Positions 43,721 through 54,330 of a DNA stretch of 64,000 bases are shown one piece after another. Numbering within the stretch: the stretch's first letter is position 1; each line of letters opens with the position of its first letter. Under the pieces are notes generated by a model, which ran no database searches, had not been told where the DNA came from, and saw only the letters and a program-made list of their open reading frames with translations. A program made the position numbers and the translations under genes. Source of the stretch: Chlorobiaceae bacterium (lineage in GTDB: Bacteria; Bacteroidota; Chlorobiia; Chlorobiales; Chlorobiaceae); contig JAAXWS010000005.1 in assembly GCA_013334865.1 (NCBI GenBank), positions 90,704-154,703 on the forward strand, given 5' to 3'.

Positions 43721-46585
43721 GTGACAACGTCCATGATGTCGCAGTACCAGCGCAACTCCTACCTCTATGGCGGGAACGCGCCCTACATCGAAGAGCTTTA
43801 CGAATCCTACCTGAACGATCCATCCTCGGTTCCCGATAACTGGCGAAGCTGGTTCGACGCCATGCAGCACGTGCCGGCCGTCGACGGCAGCGACGCACGA
43901 GACGTTGCGCATGCCCCGGTGGTTGCCTCGTTCGCCGAGCGAGCCAAGAACGGCCCTATCCGCCAGGTCCTCGCCTATGGCGCGGATACCGACCTCGGCA
44001 GGAAACGGGTTGCGGTCCAGAAACTGATCGCGGCATACCGGTCGCTTGGTACGCACTGGGCGGACCTCGACCCTCTCAAGCGCCAGCAGCGCCCGTCGCT
44101 GCCCGACCTCGAGCCGTCCTTCTACGGCTTCACCGACGCCGACATGGAGACCGTGTTCAATACCAGCGACACCGGTTTCGGCAAGGAGTCGATGAGCCTG
44201 CGCGATCTGCTCCAGAACCTCCGCGAGACCTACTGCGGCACGATCGGCGTCGAATACATGTACGTCACCGACGGCAACCGCAAGCGGTGGTGGCAGAAGA
44301 AGCTCGAGTCGATCCGCTCGAAACCCGATTTCTCCGTTGACGAAAAGAAGCATCTTCTCGAACGCCTGACGGCTGCCGAGGGGTTCGAACGTTTCCTGCA
44401 CACCCGCTATGTCGGCCAGAAGCGCTTCTCGCTCGAGGGCGGTGAGAGCTTCATCGCCGCGCTCGACGAGCTCGTCCGGTCGGCCAGGTCCTACGGCGTC
44501 GAAGAGGTGGTGATCGGCATGGCCCATCGCGGCCGCCTGAACGTCCTGGTGAACATCCTCGGCAAGAGCCCTGCGGACCTCTTCGCGGAGTTCGAGGGCA
44601 AGCACGGCGACGAACTTCCTTCCGGGGACGTGAAATACCACCTCGGATTCTCGAGCGACGTCTCGACTCCGCACGGCCCGGTCAACCTTTCGCTCGCATT
44701 CAATCCGTCGCACCTTGAGATTGTCGACCCGGTGGTCGAGGGTTCGGTCAAGGCCCGCCAGGAGAGCCGTGGCGACACCGAAGGGGGCCAGGTGCTTCCG
44801 ATTCTCGTGCACGGCGATGCCGCGTTCATCGGGCAGGGTGTCGTCATGGAGACCCTGAACCTGTCGCAGACCCGCGGTTACGGAACGGGCGGCACGGTGC
44901 ACATCGTCATCAACAACCAGATCGGCTTCACCACCTCGGACCCGCGTGACGCCCGGTCGTCGATCTACTGCACCGATGCGGTCAAGATCATCAAGTCCCC
45001 GGTTCTGCACGTCAACGGAGACGATCCCGAAGCGGTGATCCTCGCGGTCCGCCTGGCGCTCGAGTACCGCCAGACATTCCACCACGACGTGGCCATCGAC
45101 ATCATCTGCTTCCGCAAGCACGGCCACAACGAGCAGGATACGCCGTCGATCACCCAGCCGCTCATGTACAAGAAGATCGGCCAGCACCCCGGGACGCGAC
45201 AGCTCTATGCCGACCGGCTCAAGGCCCAGGGGTTCGCCGACGAAGCCTATAGCGACGGGCTCATCAAGGAGTACCGGCAGGCGATGGACGAGGGGCGCCA
45301 CAAGGTCGACCCCGTGCTCTCGAACGCCATGAACAAGTTCGCTGTCGACTGGCTTCCCTTCAGGAACAGGACATGGACCGACGATGCCGAGACCGGCGTG
45401 CCGGCAGCTGAACTCAAGCGGCTTTCGGAACGGCTCACCTCGATCCCGCTCAACATGAAGCTGCATCCGCTCGTCGAGAAGGTGGTGCGCGACCGCGCCT
45501 CCATGGGCGAGGGTGCGCTTCCGCTCGACTGGGGCATGGGCGAGCACCTGGCGTTCGCGTCGCTCGTCTCTGCCGGCTGTGCCGTGCGCATCACCGGACA
45601 GGACTCCGGCCGTGGCACATTTTCCCACCGGCAGGCCGTGCTGCATGACCAGAACCGCGAGCGCTGGGACATGGGCGCGTACATCCCGCTGCAGAACATC
45701 GCCGACAACCAGGCGCCCTTCACGGTCATCGACTCGGTGCTCTCAGAGGAGGCCGTGCTCGGTTTCGAATACGGCTACTCGATCGCCGAGCCGAACACCC
45801 TGGTGATCTGGGAGGCACAGTTCGGCGACTTCGTCAACGGCGCCCAGGTGGTCATCGACCAGTTCATCACTTCTGCCGAGGTCAAGTGGGGGCTCTCGTC
45901 GGGGCTCGTCATGATGCTTCCGCACGGCTACGAAGGGCAGGGCCCCGAACACTCCTCCGCCCGTCCCGAGCGTTTCCTTCAGCTCTGCGTGGACGACAAC
46001 ATCCAGGTCTGCCAGCCGACCAATGCGGCGCAGATCTTCCACCTGATACGGCGCCAGATGATCCGCACGATCCGCAAGCCGCTCGTGATCCTCACCCCGA
46101 AGTCGGTGCTTCGCCACAAGGAGGCCGTCTCCCCGATCGAGGACCTCACCGAAGGCACGTTCAGGACGGTCATCGGCGACGATACGGCACGTGCCGAAAA
46201 GGCGACCCGCGCGGTCCTCTGCTCAGGGAAGGTCTACTACGACCTTGTCGCCCGCCGCAGGGAGAACGGCAAGAAGGATGTCGCGATCATCAGGATGGAG
46301 CAGCTCTATCCTTTCCCGCTCAAGGCCCTCAAGGCAGAACTCGGCCGCTATCCGGCCCTCAGGGAGATCGTCTGGGCCCAGGACGAGCCGCAGAACCAGG
46401 GGTACTGGATGTTCATGCTCCAGTACCTTATGGACCTCATGCAACCGGGCCAGAAGCTCGGCTATGCAGGCCGCCCTGCTTCGGCTTCGCCCGCGGTCGG
46501 CTACTACTCCAAGCACACCGAGCAGCAGAAAGCCCTCCTCGATGCGGCTTTCGGCAAGCTGCAGGGAACCGTCATCAGCAAATAA
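43721..46585 (+). CDS. sucA: 2-oxoglutarate dehydrogenase E1 component
   Basis: A 954-residue thiamine-diphosphate enzyme that decarboxylates 2-oxoglutarate and passes succinyl to E2. Landmarks are the N-terminal [20 protein letters not shown] segment, [16 protein letters not shown], the HLGFSSDV and [13 protein letters not shown] segments, [11 protein letters not shown] with ThDP-binding GDDPEAV and [13 protein letters not shown], and the C-terminal [23 protein letters not shown] (in parts). Length is normal. It is first of a three-gene operon with E2 28 bases and E3 later. Start is GTG 43721 or ATG 43733. Confidence 0.97.
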   Translation: MTTSMMSQYQRNSYLYGGNAPYIEELYESYLNDPSSVPDNWRSWFDAMQHVPAVDGSDARDVAHAPVVASFAERAKNGPIRQVLAYGADTDLGRKRVAVQKLIAAYRSLGTHWADLDPLKRQQRPSLPDLEPSFYGFTDADMETVFNTSDTGFGKESMSLRDLLQNLRETYCGTIGVEYMYVTDGNRKRWWQKKLESIRSKPDFSVDEKKHLLERLTAAEGFERFLHTRYVGQKRFSLEGGESFIAALDELVRSARSYGVEEVVIGMAHRGRLNVLVNILGKSPADLFAEFEGKHGDELPSGDVKYHLGFSSDVSTPHGPVNLSLAFNPSHLEIVDPVVEGSVKARQESRGDTEGGQVLPILVHGDAAFIGQGVVMETLNLSQTRGYGTGGTVHIVINNQIGFTTSDPRDARSSIYCTDAVKIIKSPVLHVNGDDPEAVILAVRLALEYRQTFHHDVAIDIICFRKHGHNEQDTPSITQPLMYKKIGQHPGTRQLYADRLKAQGFADEAYSDGLIKEYRQAMDEGRHKVDPVLSNAMNKFAVDWLPFRNRTWTDDAETGVPAAELKRLSERLTSIPLNMKLHPLVEKVVRDRASMGEGALPLDWGMGEHLAFASLVSAGCAVRITGQDSGRGTFSHRQAVLHDQNRERWDMGAYIPLQNIADNQAPFTVIDSVLSEEAVLGFEYGYSIAEPNTLVIWEAQFGDFVNGAQVVIDQFITSAEVKWGLSSGLVMMLPHGYEGQGPEHSSARPERFLQLCVDDNIQVCQPTNAAQIFHLIRRQMIRTIRKPLVILTPKSVLRHKEAVSPIEDLTEGTFRTVIGDDTARAEKATRAVLCSGKVYYDLVARRRENGKKDVAIIRMEQLYPFPLKALKAELGRYPALREIVWAQDEPQNQGYWMFMLQYLMDLMQPGQKLGYAGRPASASPAVGYYSKHTEQQKALLDAAFGKLQGTVISK

Positions 46586-46613
46586 ACAAAACACAAGGCA
46601 CCAAGGATCTGGT

Positions 46614-48002
46614 ATGGCAATCGTCGACGTAACAATACCCCCGCTTTCGGAGTCCGTAGCCGAGGCAACCATGCTCGGCTGGCGCAAGCAGGCCGGAGAC
46701 GCCGTTGTTCAGGATGAAACCCTCTTTGAAATCGAGACCGACAAGGTCGTGTTCGAAGTTCCCGCCCCCGCGTCGGGCGTACTCTCCGAGATAACGGCCA
46801 ATGACGGCGACATCGTCGTGGCGGGCCAGTCGGTGGCTTCGATCGACACCGAGGCGACTGCCGCCGCTCCGGCCGCTCCCGCAGCAGCCCCGGCCATCCC
46901 GGCACCAGCACCTGCACCAGTCCCGGTGCAGCCTCCGGCTGCTCCGGCGGCACCCCTGCCTCCTCCTGCACCCCGCACGCAGCAGCAGCCCTTGCAGCCG
47001 CTCAGCGGCGGTCCGGCCCTTGCGCCGATGCCTGCGGCCGCAAAGCTGATCGAGGAGCAGAACCTCGTCGCCGGTGCGATTCCCGGTACCGGAAAGGGCG
47101 GGCGTGTCACGAAGGGTGACGTGCTCGCGACGCTTTCCGGCGGTGTGCCCCAGGCGGCTCCTGTTGCGCCAGCCGTGCCGTCTGCGCCTGCCGCTCCGGT
47201 TGTCGCCACATCCCCGTCATGGACCCCGATGGGTCCCGAGTTCTCCGCAAGGCCTGCCCTTCCTGCCGTCGAGGCCGTCATGGACACCTCGCTGCTCGAC
47301 AGCCGACCGGAGGAGCGCGTACCGATGTCCAGGCTCCGTGCCCGCATCGCCGAGCGCCTGTTGCAGTCCCAGCAGTCGAACGCGATCCTGACCACCTTCA
47401 ACGAGGTCAACATGCAGCCGGTCATGGACCTGCGCAACCGCTACAAGGACAAGTTCGAGAAGGAGCATGGCGTCAAGCTCGGCTTCATGTCCTTCTTTGT
47501 CAAGGCTGCCGTGCACGCCCTGCGCAAGTTCCCGGTCCTGAACTCCTCGGTCGACGGAACCGACATCATCTACCACGGCTACTTCGACATCGGCATCGCC
47601 GTCGGTTCGCCCCGCGGCCTGGTCGTCCCGGTGCTTCGCAACGTGGACCAGATGAGCTTCGCCGACATCGAAAAGCAGATCGTCGCCTACGGTGAGAAGG
47701 CAAAGGCCGGCAAGCTCTCGCTTGAAGAGCTCACCGGTGGCACATTCTCGATCTCCAACGGAGGCGTCTTCGGCTCGATGCTCTCGACGCCGATCATCAA
47801 CCCGCCGCAGTCGGCAATCCTCGGCATCCATGCCACCAAGGAGCGCCCCGTGGTGGAGAACGGCCAGATCGTCATCCGCCCGATGAACTATTTCGCGCTC
47901 TCCTACGACCACCGCATCATCGACGGCAGGGAAGCCGTGCTGGGCCTTGTCGCCATGAAGGAGGCAATCGAAGACCCGTCACGGCTGCTGTTCGACCTTT
48001 AA
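46614..48002 (+). CDS. sucB: Dihydrolipoamide succinyltransferase (E2)
   Basis: A 462-residue E2 core protein. The lipoyl domain (1-75) has its lipoylated Lys in ETDKVVFEV. An Ala/Pro-rich linker (about 80-140) follows, then the E1/E3-binding domain ([20 protein letters not shown]), a second linker, and the catalytic domain with [11 protein letters not shown] near the C-terminus (His and Asp of acyl transfer). It takes succinyl from E1 and gives it to CoA. It lies between E1 and E3. Confidence 0.95.
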   Translation: MAIVDVTIPPLSESVAEATMLGWRKQAGDAVVQDETLFEIETDKVVFEVPAPASGVLSEITANDGDIVVAGQSVASIDTEATAAAPAAPAAAPAIPAPAPAPVPVQPPAAPAAPLPPPAPRTQQQPLQPLSGGPALAPMPAAAKLIEEQNLVAGAIPGTGKGGRVTKGDVLATLSGGVPQAAPVAPAVPSAPAAPVVATSPSWTPMGPEFSARPALPAVEAVMDTSLLDSRPEERVPMSRLRARIAERLLQSQQSNAILTTFNEVNMQPVMDLRNRYKDKFEKEHGVKLGFMSFFVKAAVHALRKFPVLNSSVDGTDIIYHGYFDIGIAVGSPRGLVVPVLRNVDQMSFADIEKQIVAYGEKAKAGKLSLEELTGGTFSISNGGVFGSMLSTPIINPPQSAILGIHATKERPVVENGQIVIRPMNYFALSYDHRIIDGREAVLGLVAMKEAIEDPSRLLFDL

Positions 48003-48016
48003 ACATTGAAACGACC

Positions 48017-49453
48017 ATGATCAAGAAATACGACGTGCTTGTCATCGGTGCCGGACCCGGCGGTTACATCGCCGCAATCCGCGCCGCTCAGCTCGGCTTC
48101 AGCGTCGCCTGCTGCGAATCCAAGGCCTATGACGATCCTGACGGCGAGCCCCGCCTCGGCGGTACCTGCCTGAACGCCGGCTGCATTCCGCTCAAGGCGC
48201 TCGTGGCCTCTTCCGAAGCCTACGAACGGGTTAAGCACCAGTACTCCGAGCACGGTATTTCGGCCAGCGACGTCACCATGGACGTCAAGCAGATGATCAA
48301 GCGCAAGGCCGACGTCGTCACCCGCATGACCGGCGGCATCAAGCTGCTGTTCCGCAAGAACCACATTACGCTGATCAACGGGCACGGCTCATTCGTCGGA
48401 CGTACCGAAGACGGCTACCAGGTGAGCATCAGTACCTCCACCGGCGATGAACAGGTCGTGGCGGGCAACGTCATCATCGCGACCGGTTCGAAAGCCCGTC
48501 ACCTGTCGGACATCGAGGTGGACAACACCATCATCTGCGACAACGAAGGCGGCCTCAAGTTCGAAAGCGTCCCGAAAAGGCTGTGTGTGATCGGCGCTGG
48601 CGTGATCGGCCTCGAACTCGGCTCGGTCTGGCGTCGACTCGGTTCCGAGGTCACGGTGCTCGAATCGATGCCCACGTTCCTGGCGGCCAGCGACGAAAGC
48701 ATCGCCAAGGAGGCCGGCAAGCTCTTCCCGAAGCAGGGGATCAACATCGTGCTCGGTATCACCATCAAGGAGATCAAGAAGGGCCGCAACGGCGTCACCG
48801 TCAGCTACACCGACGCGCAGGGCGCTGGCCAGAAGCTCGAGTGCGACCGCATGATCATTTCGATCGGCCGCATCCCCAACACCGAGAAGCTCAACCTCGA
48901 ATCCATAGGCCTTAAGACAGACGAACGGGGCTTCATTCCGGTCAACACCCAGTGCGCCACGGCTGCACCCGGCGTCTACGCGATCGGCGACGTGGTGCGC
49001 GGGCCCATGCTTGCCCACAAGGCTGAGGATGAAGGCGTGATGGTCGCCGAAGTGATCGCCGGCCAGAAGCCGCACATCGACTACAACTGCATGCCCTGGG
49101 TCATCTATACCTCCCCCGAGATCGCCTGGGTCGGCAAGACCGAGCAGCAGCTGAAGGCCGAAGGCCGCGCCTACAAGTCGGGCAAGTTCCCGTTCATCGC
49201 CAACGGCCGTGCCCTTGGCCTCGGCAAGGTGGAAGGATTCGTCAAGATGCTGGTCGATGCCTCGACAGACGAGATCCTCGGCGTGCACATCATCGGCAGC
49301 GAAGCCTCTGACCTCATCGCCGAAGCCGCCCTTGCCATGGAGTTCCGCGCTTCGGCGGAGGACGTCGCCCGCACCTGCCATCCGCATCCGAGCCTCTCTG
49401 AGGTGCTCCGCGAAGCCGCCCTCGCCACCGACGGCCGGGCCCTTAACATCTGA
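48017..49453 (+). CDS. lpd: Dihydrolipoamide dehydrogenase (E3)
   Basis: A 478-residue flavoprotein that reoxidises the lipoyl groups with NAD+. Visible are the FAD-binding VIGAGPGGYIAAIRAAQLG, the redox disulfide GGTCLNAGCIP, the NAD-binding VIGAGVIGLELGSVWRRLG, AIGDVVRGPMLAHKAEDEG, and the C-terminal His-x4-Glu in CHPHPSLSE. It lies 14 bases after E2. It may also serve other lipoyl systems of the cell. Confidence 0.97.
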   Translation: MIKKYDVLVIGAGPGGYIAAIRAAQLGFSVACCESKAYDDPDGEPRLGGTCLNAGCIPLKALVASSEAYERVKHQYSEHGISASDVTMDVKQMIKRKADVVTRMTGGIKLLFRKNHITLINGHGSFVGRTEDGYQVSISTSTGDEQVVAGNVIIATGSKARHLSDIEVDNTIICDNEGGLKFESVPKRLCVIGAGVIGLELGSVWRRLGSEVTVLESMPTFLAASDESIAKEAGKLFPKQGINIVLGITIKEIKKGRNGVTVSYTDAQGAGQKLECDRMIISIGRIPNTEKLNLESIGLKTDERGFIPVNTQCATAAPGVYAIGDVVRGPMLAHKAEDEGVMVAEVIAGQKPHIDYNCMPWVIYTSPEIAWVGKTEQQLKAEGRAYKSGKFPFIANGRALGLGKVEGFVKMLVDASTDEILGVHIIGSEASDLIAEAALAMEFRASAEDVARTCHPHPSLSEVLREAALATDGRALNI

Positions 49454-49464
49454 ACGGCGGTTAT

Positions 49465-49495
49465 CCGTCGCCTAAGGGGAACCCCTTGGCGACGG
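49465..49495 (+). terminator. Hairpin after lpd
   Basis: CCGTCGCC-T-AAGGGG and CCCCTT-GGCGACGG form a long stem with one bulged T, starting 11 bases after the lpd stop. It has no T-run, so termination strength is unsure. It separates the dehydrogenase operon from the NusG-like gene. Confidence 0.65.
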
Positions 49496-49558
49496 AATCC
49501 TCCATTACGGTGCCAGTAAGGGCCGCATGTCAACCATATTGAATCCGGCGTCCAGCCA

Positions 49559-50143
49559 ATGGTAGAATCAAGGAAATCGCTCTGGTACGCAGTCTACGTA
49601 CGTTCACGATATGAAAAGAAGGCCCATCAGGAAATGAGGGAGAAGGGCCTGACGACGTTCCTTCCCCTGCTTGAAACCGTCCGGCAGTGGAGCGACCGCA
49701 AAAAACGGGTTTCCGAACCCCTCTTCAGGGGCTATGTGTTCGTCTGCATCGACTACCACTCGGAGCATGTCAAGGTGCTCGATACCGAAGGAGTCGTCAA
49801 GTTCATCGGCATCGGCCGGAAGCCCTCGGTGATCCTGGAACGGGATATCGAATGGCTCCGGCGCCTTGTCCGCGAGCCTGACGCCGTCAGGCGTACCGTG
49901 GGTTCGATTCCTCCCGGAAAGCGTGTCCGGGTTCTTGCCGGACCTTTCATCGATTTTGAGGGCGTCGTGGTCAAGGAGGGGCGCGACCAGCACCTGGTTG
50001 TCTATTTCGACAGCATCATGCAGGGCGTCGAAATAACGATCCGCCCGGAACTGCTTGTGGTTTCCGAAAAGGGAGCTGCCGATCCGCAACCGGTCGGCGA
50101 AATCCTTTCCGATGCCGACATCAGACACCTCGTCCGCCCCTGA
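49559..50143 (+). CDS. NusG/RfaH-like transcription elongation factor
   Basis: A 194-residue NusG-family protein. The NGN domain starts LWYAVYVRSRYEKKAHQEM and contains TFLPLLETVRQWSDRKK and PLFRGYVFVCIDY. The KOW motif is GKRVRVLAGPFIDFEGVVV. The DRKKRVSEPLFRGYVF stretch is more typical of RfaH/UpxY-type specialised antiterminators than of housekeeping NusG, which usually sits beside rplK and secE. Its target operon is unknown. It lies 9 bases before recQ. Confidence 0.88.
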   Translation: MVESRKSLWYAVYVRSRYEKKAHQEMREKGLTTFLPLLETVRQWSDRKKRVSEPLFRGYVFVCIDYHSEHVKVLDTEGVVKFIGIGRKPSVILERDIEWLRRLVREPDAVRRTVGSIPPGKRVRVLAGPFIDFEGVVVKEGRDQHLVVYFDSIMQGVEITIRPELLVVSEKGAADPQPVGEILSDADIRHLVRP

Positions 50144-50152
50144 CGACGCTCC

Positions 50153-51982
50153 ATGCCGAATTCCCCCCTCTCGTCTTTCGATGACGCCGGCATGCACGAC
50201 GCCCTGCAGCGGGTGTTCGGGTTCAGGTCGTTCAGGCCGAACCAGCAGGAGGCGGTCACGGCACTCCTCGATGGTCGGGACCTGCTGGCCGTCATGCCCA
50301 CGGGGGGAGGGAAGTCGCTCTGTTACCAGTTGCCCGCCGTCATGCTGCCCGGCACTGCGCTGGTGGTCTCCCCGCTGATCTCCCTCATGAAGGACCAGGT
50401 CGACGGGGCACGGGCCAACGGTATCCGCGCCGCCTGCCTGAACAGCGCACTTCTTCCGGACGAGCGTTCCTCAGTGATGCGCGATCTCCTCGATGGCGCC
50501 CTCGACCTGCTCTACGTCGCCCCGGAGCGGTTTGCCCTCGACCATTTCCAGGAACTCCTCGGCCGCCTGCAGATCAGCATGGCGGTGATCGACGAGGCCC
50601 ACTGCATCTCCGAGTGGGGGCACGATTTCCGGCCGGACTACCTCGCCCTGTCGGCGATCCGTGACGTTCGACCGGACATCCCCGTCGCGGCCTTCACGGC
50701 CACGGCGACCGGAAACGTGCGGCAGGACATCGCGCAACGCCTCGGCCTTCGGGACCCGGTACTGGTCAGGGCTTCGTTCGACCGTCCGAACCTCTGGTAC
50801 GAAGTGCGCGGGAAGGAGAGTGGCGACAGCCAGCTCGTTTCGATCCTGAAGGAGTTTCCCGGTCAGGCCGGAATCGTCTACCGCACCAGCCGCAAGAGCG
50901 TCAACGACACCGCAGCCATGCTCGTGAAGCGCGGCTTCAGGGCGTTGCCGTACCATGCGGGCCTTCCGGACGGGGAGCGCCAGCGAAACCAGGATGCGTT
51001 CATCCGCGACGAAGCGGACATCGTCGTCGCCACCGTGGCCTTCGGCATGGGCATCGACAAATCGAACGTCCGGTTCGTGATCCACGCCGACCTGCCGAGG
51101 AGCATCGAGAGCTATTACCAGGAGACCGGCCGCGCCGGCAGGGACGGAGGAGACGCCCGTTGCATCATGCTTTTCTCGACCGGGGACATCCCCAGGGTCA
51201 GGTTCTTCATCGATGCGATGCTCGACGAGGAGGAGCGGGCCAGGGCGCTCTCCGGGCTTTCGAAAGTGGTCGCCTTCGGCTCCGCCGCCGTCTGCCGCCG
51301 GAGGATGCTGCTCGAGCATTTCGGCGAGGCCTATCCGAAGGAGAATTGCGCCACCTGCGACGTCTGCCTCGGCACGAAGGAGGTGACGGAGTGCACCACC
51401 GAGGCGAAGATGCTCCTGTCGGCCATCATCAGGACCGATTCCCGCTTCGGGGCCGGCCATATCGTCGACATCCTCGTCGGTGCAGACACTCAGAAGGTCC
51501 GGGAACTCGGCCATGACCGCCTGAAGCTCTATGGCGCCGGGAAGGGCCACGGCAGGATCTTCTGGCGCCGCCTGCTCGACGAGCTGCTGGCACGCAAGGT
51601 CCTGGCGAAGAGCGAAGGCCTCTACCCGGTCGTCTATCCGCTTGAAGGGGCGGTGGGGATCCTGAAAGAGGGGGAGAAGGTTGAGATGGTCAGGGTGGTC
51701 GAAAAGCGGCAGGGGAAAACCGACGCAAAGCGCCTCTCGCCCGACGGCCTGCCTGCCGACCGCGAACTCTTCGAACGCCTCAGGGCCCTGCGCAAGCAAC
51801 TCGCGGACGAGCAGGGAGTCCCGCCCTACGTGGTTTTCTCGGACCGGACCCTGCACGAGATGGCCTCCCGGAAACCCTTGACCCCCGGTGAGATGCTCGA
51901 AATTCCCGGTGTCGGCCAGACCAAGCTCGCCCGATACGCAGAGGCATTCCTCGCACTCATTGCCGGGGCGGGCCTGCCCTGA
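50153..51982 (+). CDS. recQ: ATP-dependent DNA helicase RecQ
   Basis: A 609-residue 3'-5' DNA helicase for recombination and repair. Motifs in order: FRPNQQEAV, Walker A MPTGGGKSLCYQ, DEAH in VIDEAHCISEWGHDFRPDY, SAT-type AAFTATATGNV, the QETGRAGRDG motif VI, the zinc-binding CRR...CATCDVC, the RQC winged helix, and a C-terminal HRDC domain (LRKQLADEQGVPPYVVFSD). Length is normal for the E. coli type. It converges on cysK with a gap of 13 bases. Confidence 0.97.
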   Translation: MPNSPLSSFDDAGMHDALQRVFGFRSFRPNQQEAVTALLDGRDLLAVMPTGGGKSLCYQLPAVMLPGTALVVSPLISLMKDQVDGARANGIRAACLNSALLPDERSSVMRDLLDGALDLLYVAPERFALDHFQELLGRLQISMAVIDEAHCISEWGHDFRPDYLALSAIRDVRPDIPVAAFTATATGNVRQDIAQRLGLRDPVLVRASFDRPNLWYEVRGKESGDSQLVSILKEFPGQAGIVYRTSRKSVNDTAAMLVKRGFRALPYHAGLPDGERQRNQDAFIRDEADIVVATVAFGMGIDKSNVRFVIHADLPRSIESYYQETGRAGRDGGDARCIMLFSTGDIPRVRFFIDAMLDEEERARALSGLSKVVAFGSAAVCRRRMLLEHFGEAYPKENCATCDVCLGTKEVTECTTEAKMLLSAIIRTDSRFGAGHIVDILVGADTQKVRELGHDRLKLYGAGKGHGRIFWRRLLDELLARKVLAKSEGLYPVVYPLEGAVGILKEGEKVEMVRVVEKRQGKTDAKRLSPDGLPADRELFERLRALRKQLADEQGVPPYVVFSDRTLHEMASRKPLTPGEMLEIPGVGQTKLARYAEAFLALIAGAGLP

Positions 51983-51995
51983 GTCCGCAACTTTT

Positions 51996-52928
51996 TCAGG
52001 CCTCGATGCCGAGGAACAGGTCGGTGCTGAGGTAGCGCTCGCCGGTGCTCGGAATCACCGCCACGATCTTCTTGCCGCGGCTTTCAGGGCGCCTGGCGAT
52101 TTCAAGGGCGGCATGGACGGCGGCGCCCGAGGAGATACCGCAGAGCACACCCTCCTTAAGTGCGAGGTCGCGCGCGGTCGAGATCGCGTCCTCGTTGCCC
52201 ACCGTGGCGACGTCGTCGATCAGCGACACGTCCAGCACCGCCGGGATGAATCCGGCGCCGATGCCCTGGATCTTGTGGGGACCCGGCGCTCCGCCCGACA
52301 GCACCGGGGAGGATGCGGGCTCGACCGCGATGGTCCTGAATCCCGGCTTCAGCGGCTTGATGAAGCGCGAAACGCCCGTGATGGTGCCGCCCGTACCGAC
52401 GCCGGCGACGAGGATGTCGGCACGGCCTTCGGTGTCGTTCCAGATCTCGGGTCCCGTGGTGGCCTGGTGAACCCTCGGGTTGGCCGGATTCTGGAACTGG
52501 CCGGGCATGAAGCTCCCTTTTTCGGCCTCGATGATCCGCTCGGCCTCTTCGATCGCCCCCTTCATCCCTTTCGGGCCCGGTGTCAGCACCAGTTCGGCGC
52601 CGAGGTAGCGCAGGAGCTTGCGTCGTTCCAGGCTCATGGTCTCCGGCATCGTGAGCAGGAGACGGTAGCCCCGCTGCGCGCAGACGAAGGCGAGGGCGAT
52701 GCCGGTGTTGCCGCTGGTCGGCTCGACGATGAGCGTTTTCGGCCCGATCTTTCCTTCGGCTTCGGCGGCTTCGATCATGGCGCGCCCGATGCGGTCCTTC
52801 ACGCTTCCCAGCGGGTTGAAGAATTCGACCTTGAGGAGGATTTCGGCTTCGAGGCCTTCGGCCATGCGGTTCAGTTTTACCAGCGGAGTCCGGCCGATGG
52901 TGCTCGTGATGTTCGGGAAGACGGGCAT
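51996..52928 (-). CDS. cysK: Cysteine synthase A (O-acetylserine sulfhydrylase)
   Basis: A 310-residue PLP enzyme that makes cysteine from O-acetylserine and sulfide. The PLP Lys is in [11 protein letters not shown], substrate loop [10 protein letters not shown], and the phosphate cup [12 protein letters not shown]. The C-terminus has [18 protein letters not shown] (in part). It lies 11 bases after the metB-like gene and shares its transcript. A second copy starts beyond the right edge of the window. Confidence 0.96.
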   Translation of the reverse strand: MPVFPNITSTIGRTPLVKLNRMAEGLEAEILLKVEFFNPLGSVKDRIGRAMIEAAEAEGKIGPKTLIVEPTSGNTGIALAFVCAQRGYRLLLTMPETMSLERRKLLRYLGAELVLTPGPKGMKGAIEEAERIIEAEKGSFMPGQFQNPANPRVHQATTGPEIWNDTEGRADILVAGVGTGGTITGVSRFIKPLKPGFRTIAVEPASSPVLSGGAPGPHKIQGIGAGFIPAVLDVSLIDDVATVGNEDAISTARDLALKEGVLCGISSGAAVHAALEIARRPESRGKKIVAVIPSTGERYLSTDLFLGIEA

Positions 52929-52939
52929 GGCAATTGCTT

Positions 52940-54088
52940 TTAGATTGTTGCGAGTGCGTTCATGAGATCCTCTTCAAGGTCACCTGCGTTTTCAAGGCCG
53001 ATCGAAAGGCGCACAAGGTCGTCGGTGCAGCCGCGCCTCCGCCGCTCCTCCGGGGAGAGGGCTCCGAGGGTCATCCTGGCGGGCGAGGCGATCAGCGACT
53101 CCACGCCGCCGAGGCTGTCGGCAAGCACGAAGAGCTTCGTGCCGGCGATCAGCTTCCTGACGGCAGGCATCCCGCCATCGAGGGCGATGGTCAGCATGCC
53201 GCCGAATCCGTGCATCTGGCTTTTGGCCAGTTCGTGGCCGGGATGGCCGGACAGGCCGGGATGGTAGACCTTCGACACCTTCGGATGGGCTTCGAGGGCG
53301 CGAGCCAGGTGCAGGGCGGTGGCTTCGTGCTCCCTCATGCGGATCTTCAGCGTCTTGAGACCGCGGAGCACCAGCCAGCAGTCCCAGGGGCCGGGGATCG
53401 CCCCGGCGGCCGCCTGATAGTTTTTAATGGCATGATGGAGTTTGTCATCCGAGGTGACGACCGCGCCGCCGATAACGTCGCTGTGGCCGCCGAGGTACTT
53501 GGTCGTGCTGTGCACGACGATATCCGCCCCGAGTTCGAGCGGGCGCTGGAAGTAGGGGCTCGGGAAGGTGTTGTCCACGGCGACGACGATGCCACGCGTT
53601 CTCGCCATCTCCGAGAGCGCCCGGATGTCGGTGATCTGCAACAGCGGGTTGGAAGGAGTCTCTATCCAGATCATGCGCGTGTTCGGCCTGATGCAGGCCT
53701 CATAGCTGCCGGTCGATTCGTCGGCCGAGTAGCTGGTCTGTACGCCCCAGGGCCTCATGAGCTGCTCGAAGATCCGGTAGGATCCGCCGTAGATGTCGCA
53801 GCCTGCCACGATGTGGTCGCCAGGCTTCAGCACCTGCAGTGCCGCGGTAATCGCCGCGACGCCCGATGCGAACGCGAGCCCGTGGCGGCCGTTCTCGAGC
53901 AGGGCGATCGTGGACTCGAGCGCGGCGCGGGTCGGGTTGCCGATTCGGGAATAGAAGTACTCCGGCCGGTTGTCGAGGCTTTCGCGCCCGAAGGTCGATG
54001 TCTGGTAGACCGGCACGGTGACGGCGCCGGTCAGGGGGTCGGGCGCCTGGCCGTCATGGATCGCGAGGGTTTCGAAATGCAGCGTCAT
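52940..54088 (-). CDS. Trans-sulfuration enzyme (cystathionine gamma-synthase/lyase family)
   Basis: A 382-residue PLP enzyme of the Cys/Met metabolism family. It starts [20 protein letters not shown], has [10 protein letters not shown], the [13 protein letters not shown] region, the PLP Asp in [12 protein letters not shown], and the PLP Lys in [18 protein letters not shown]. Sequence alone does not separate cystathionine gamma-synthase from gamma-lyase or O-acetylhomoserine sulfhydrylase. The start at 54088 follows a leader ORF and leader terminator, so expression is probably attenuated. cysK follows in the same operon. Confidence 0.9.
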   Translation of the reverse strand: MTLHFETLAIHDGQAPDPLTGAVTVPVYQTSTFGRESLDNRPEYFYSRIGNPTRAALESTIALLENGRHGLAFASGVAAITAALQVLKPGDHIVAGCDIYGGSYRIFEQLMRPWGVQTSYSADESTGSYEACIRPNTRMIWIETPSNPLLQITDIRALSEMARTRGIVVAVDNTFPSPYFQRPLELGADIVVHSTTKYLGGHSDVIGGAVVTSDDKLHHAIKNYQAAAGAIPGPWDCWLVLRGLKTLKIRMREHEATALHLARALEAHPKVSKVYHPGLSGHPGHELAKSQMHGFGGMLTIALDGGMPAVRKLIAGTKLFVLADSLGGVESLIASPARMTLGALSPEERRRRGCTDDLVRLSIGLENAGDLEEDLMNALATI

Positions 54089-54243
54089 CGGGTGTTCCTT
54101 TCCTGATTGATCGTAGGTACGGTAACGTAACGGGAAGATAATAAAAAGCCGGCACGGTATACCGTAGCCGGCATGTGCAGGAGCCCTCGAAACGATGCCC
54201 CTGCTGCTGAACAGTAACAATTGTTACGGAGCGCGAGGCTCAT
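54085..54243 (-). CDS. Leader ORF before the metB-like gene, with two Cys codons
   Basis: A 52-codon frame starting ATG at 54243, beginning MSLALRNNCYCSAAG. Codons 9 and 11 are both TGT. Its stop overlaps the start of the metB-like gene (CGATGACG), which would couple their translation. It runs through the hairpin at 54148-54172. It may be a regulatory leader peptide, but coding is not proven. Confidence 0.45.
   Translation of the reverse strand: MSLALRNNCYCSAAGASFRGLLHMPATVYRAGFLLSSRYVTVPTINQERNTR
54142..54172 (-). terminator. Terminator in the leader of the metB-like gene
   Basis: On the minus strand GCCGGC-TA-CGGTATACCG-T-GCCGGC is followed by TTTTTATT. The stem stands about 55-85 bases before the start codon, so it can stop transcription before the gene. 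GGCAT at about 54194-54198 could pair with ATGCC at the foot of the stem and compete, a possible antiterminator. Confidence 0.75.
54214..54227. promoter_or_regulatory. Perfect 14-bp palindrome in the metB leader
   Basis: GTAACAATTGTTAC is a perfect palindrome located within the leader ORF, just ahead of the Cys codons. It may be a regulator binding site or part of the leader RNA fold. No partner protein is known here. Confidence 0.5.
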
Positions 54244-54330
54244 TTCCAAAATATTTTTGGCCGTTCATCCATTTTCCGGCTTGCCCGTAAACTGCAACGC
54301 TTTTCTGTGGCGAGCATCCCTGATCCGGTG

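Noticed and set aside
43688..45646. A 652-codon open frame on the minus strand
   Set aside because: It lies wholly antisense to the first two-thirds of sucA and has the low-complexity composition of a shadow frame caused by high-GC codon bias.
50471..51856. A 461-codon frame antisense to recQ
   Set aside because: Shadow of recQ; no protein features of its own.
54085..54300. SAM or other known riboswitch in the metB leader
   Set aside because: I found none of the core motifs of SAM-I or SAM-II in the leader; a covariance search would settle it.
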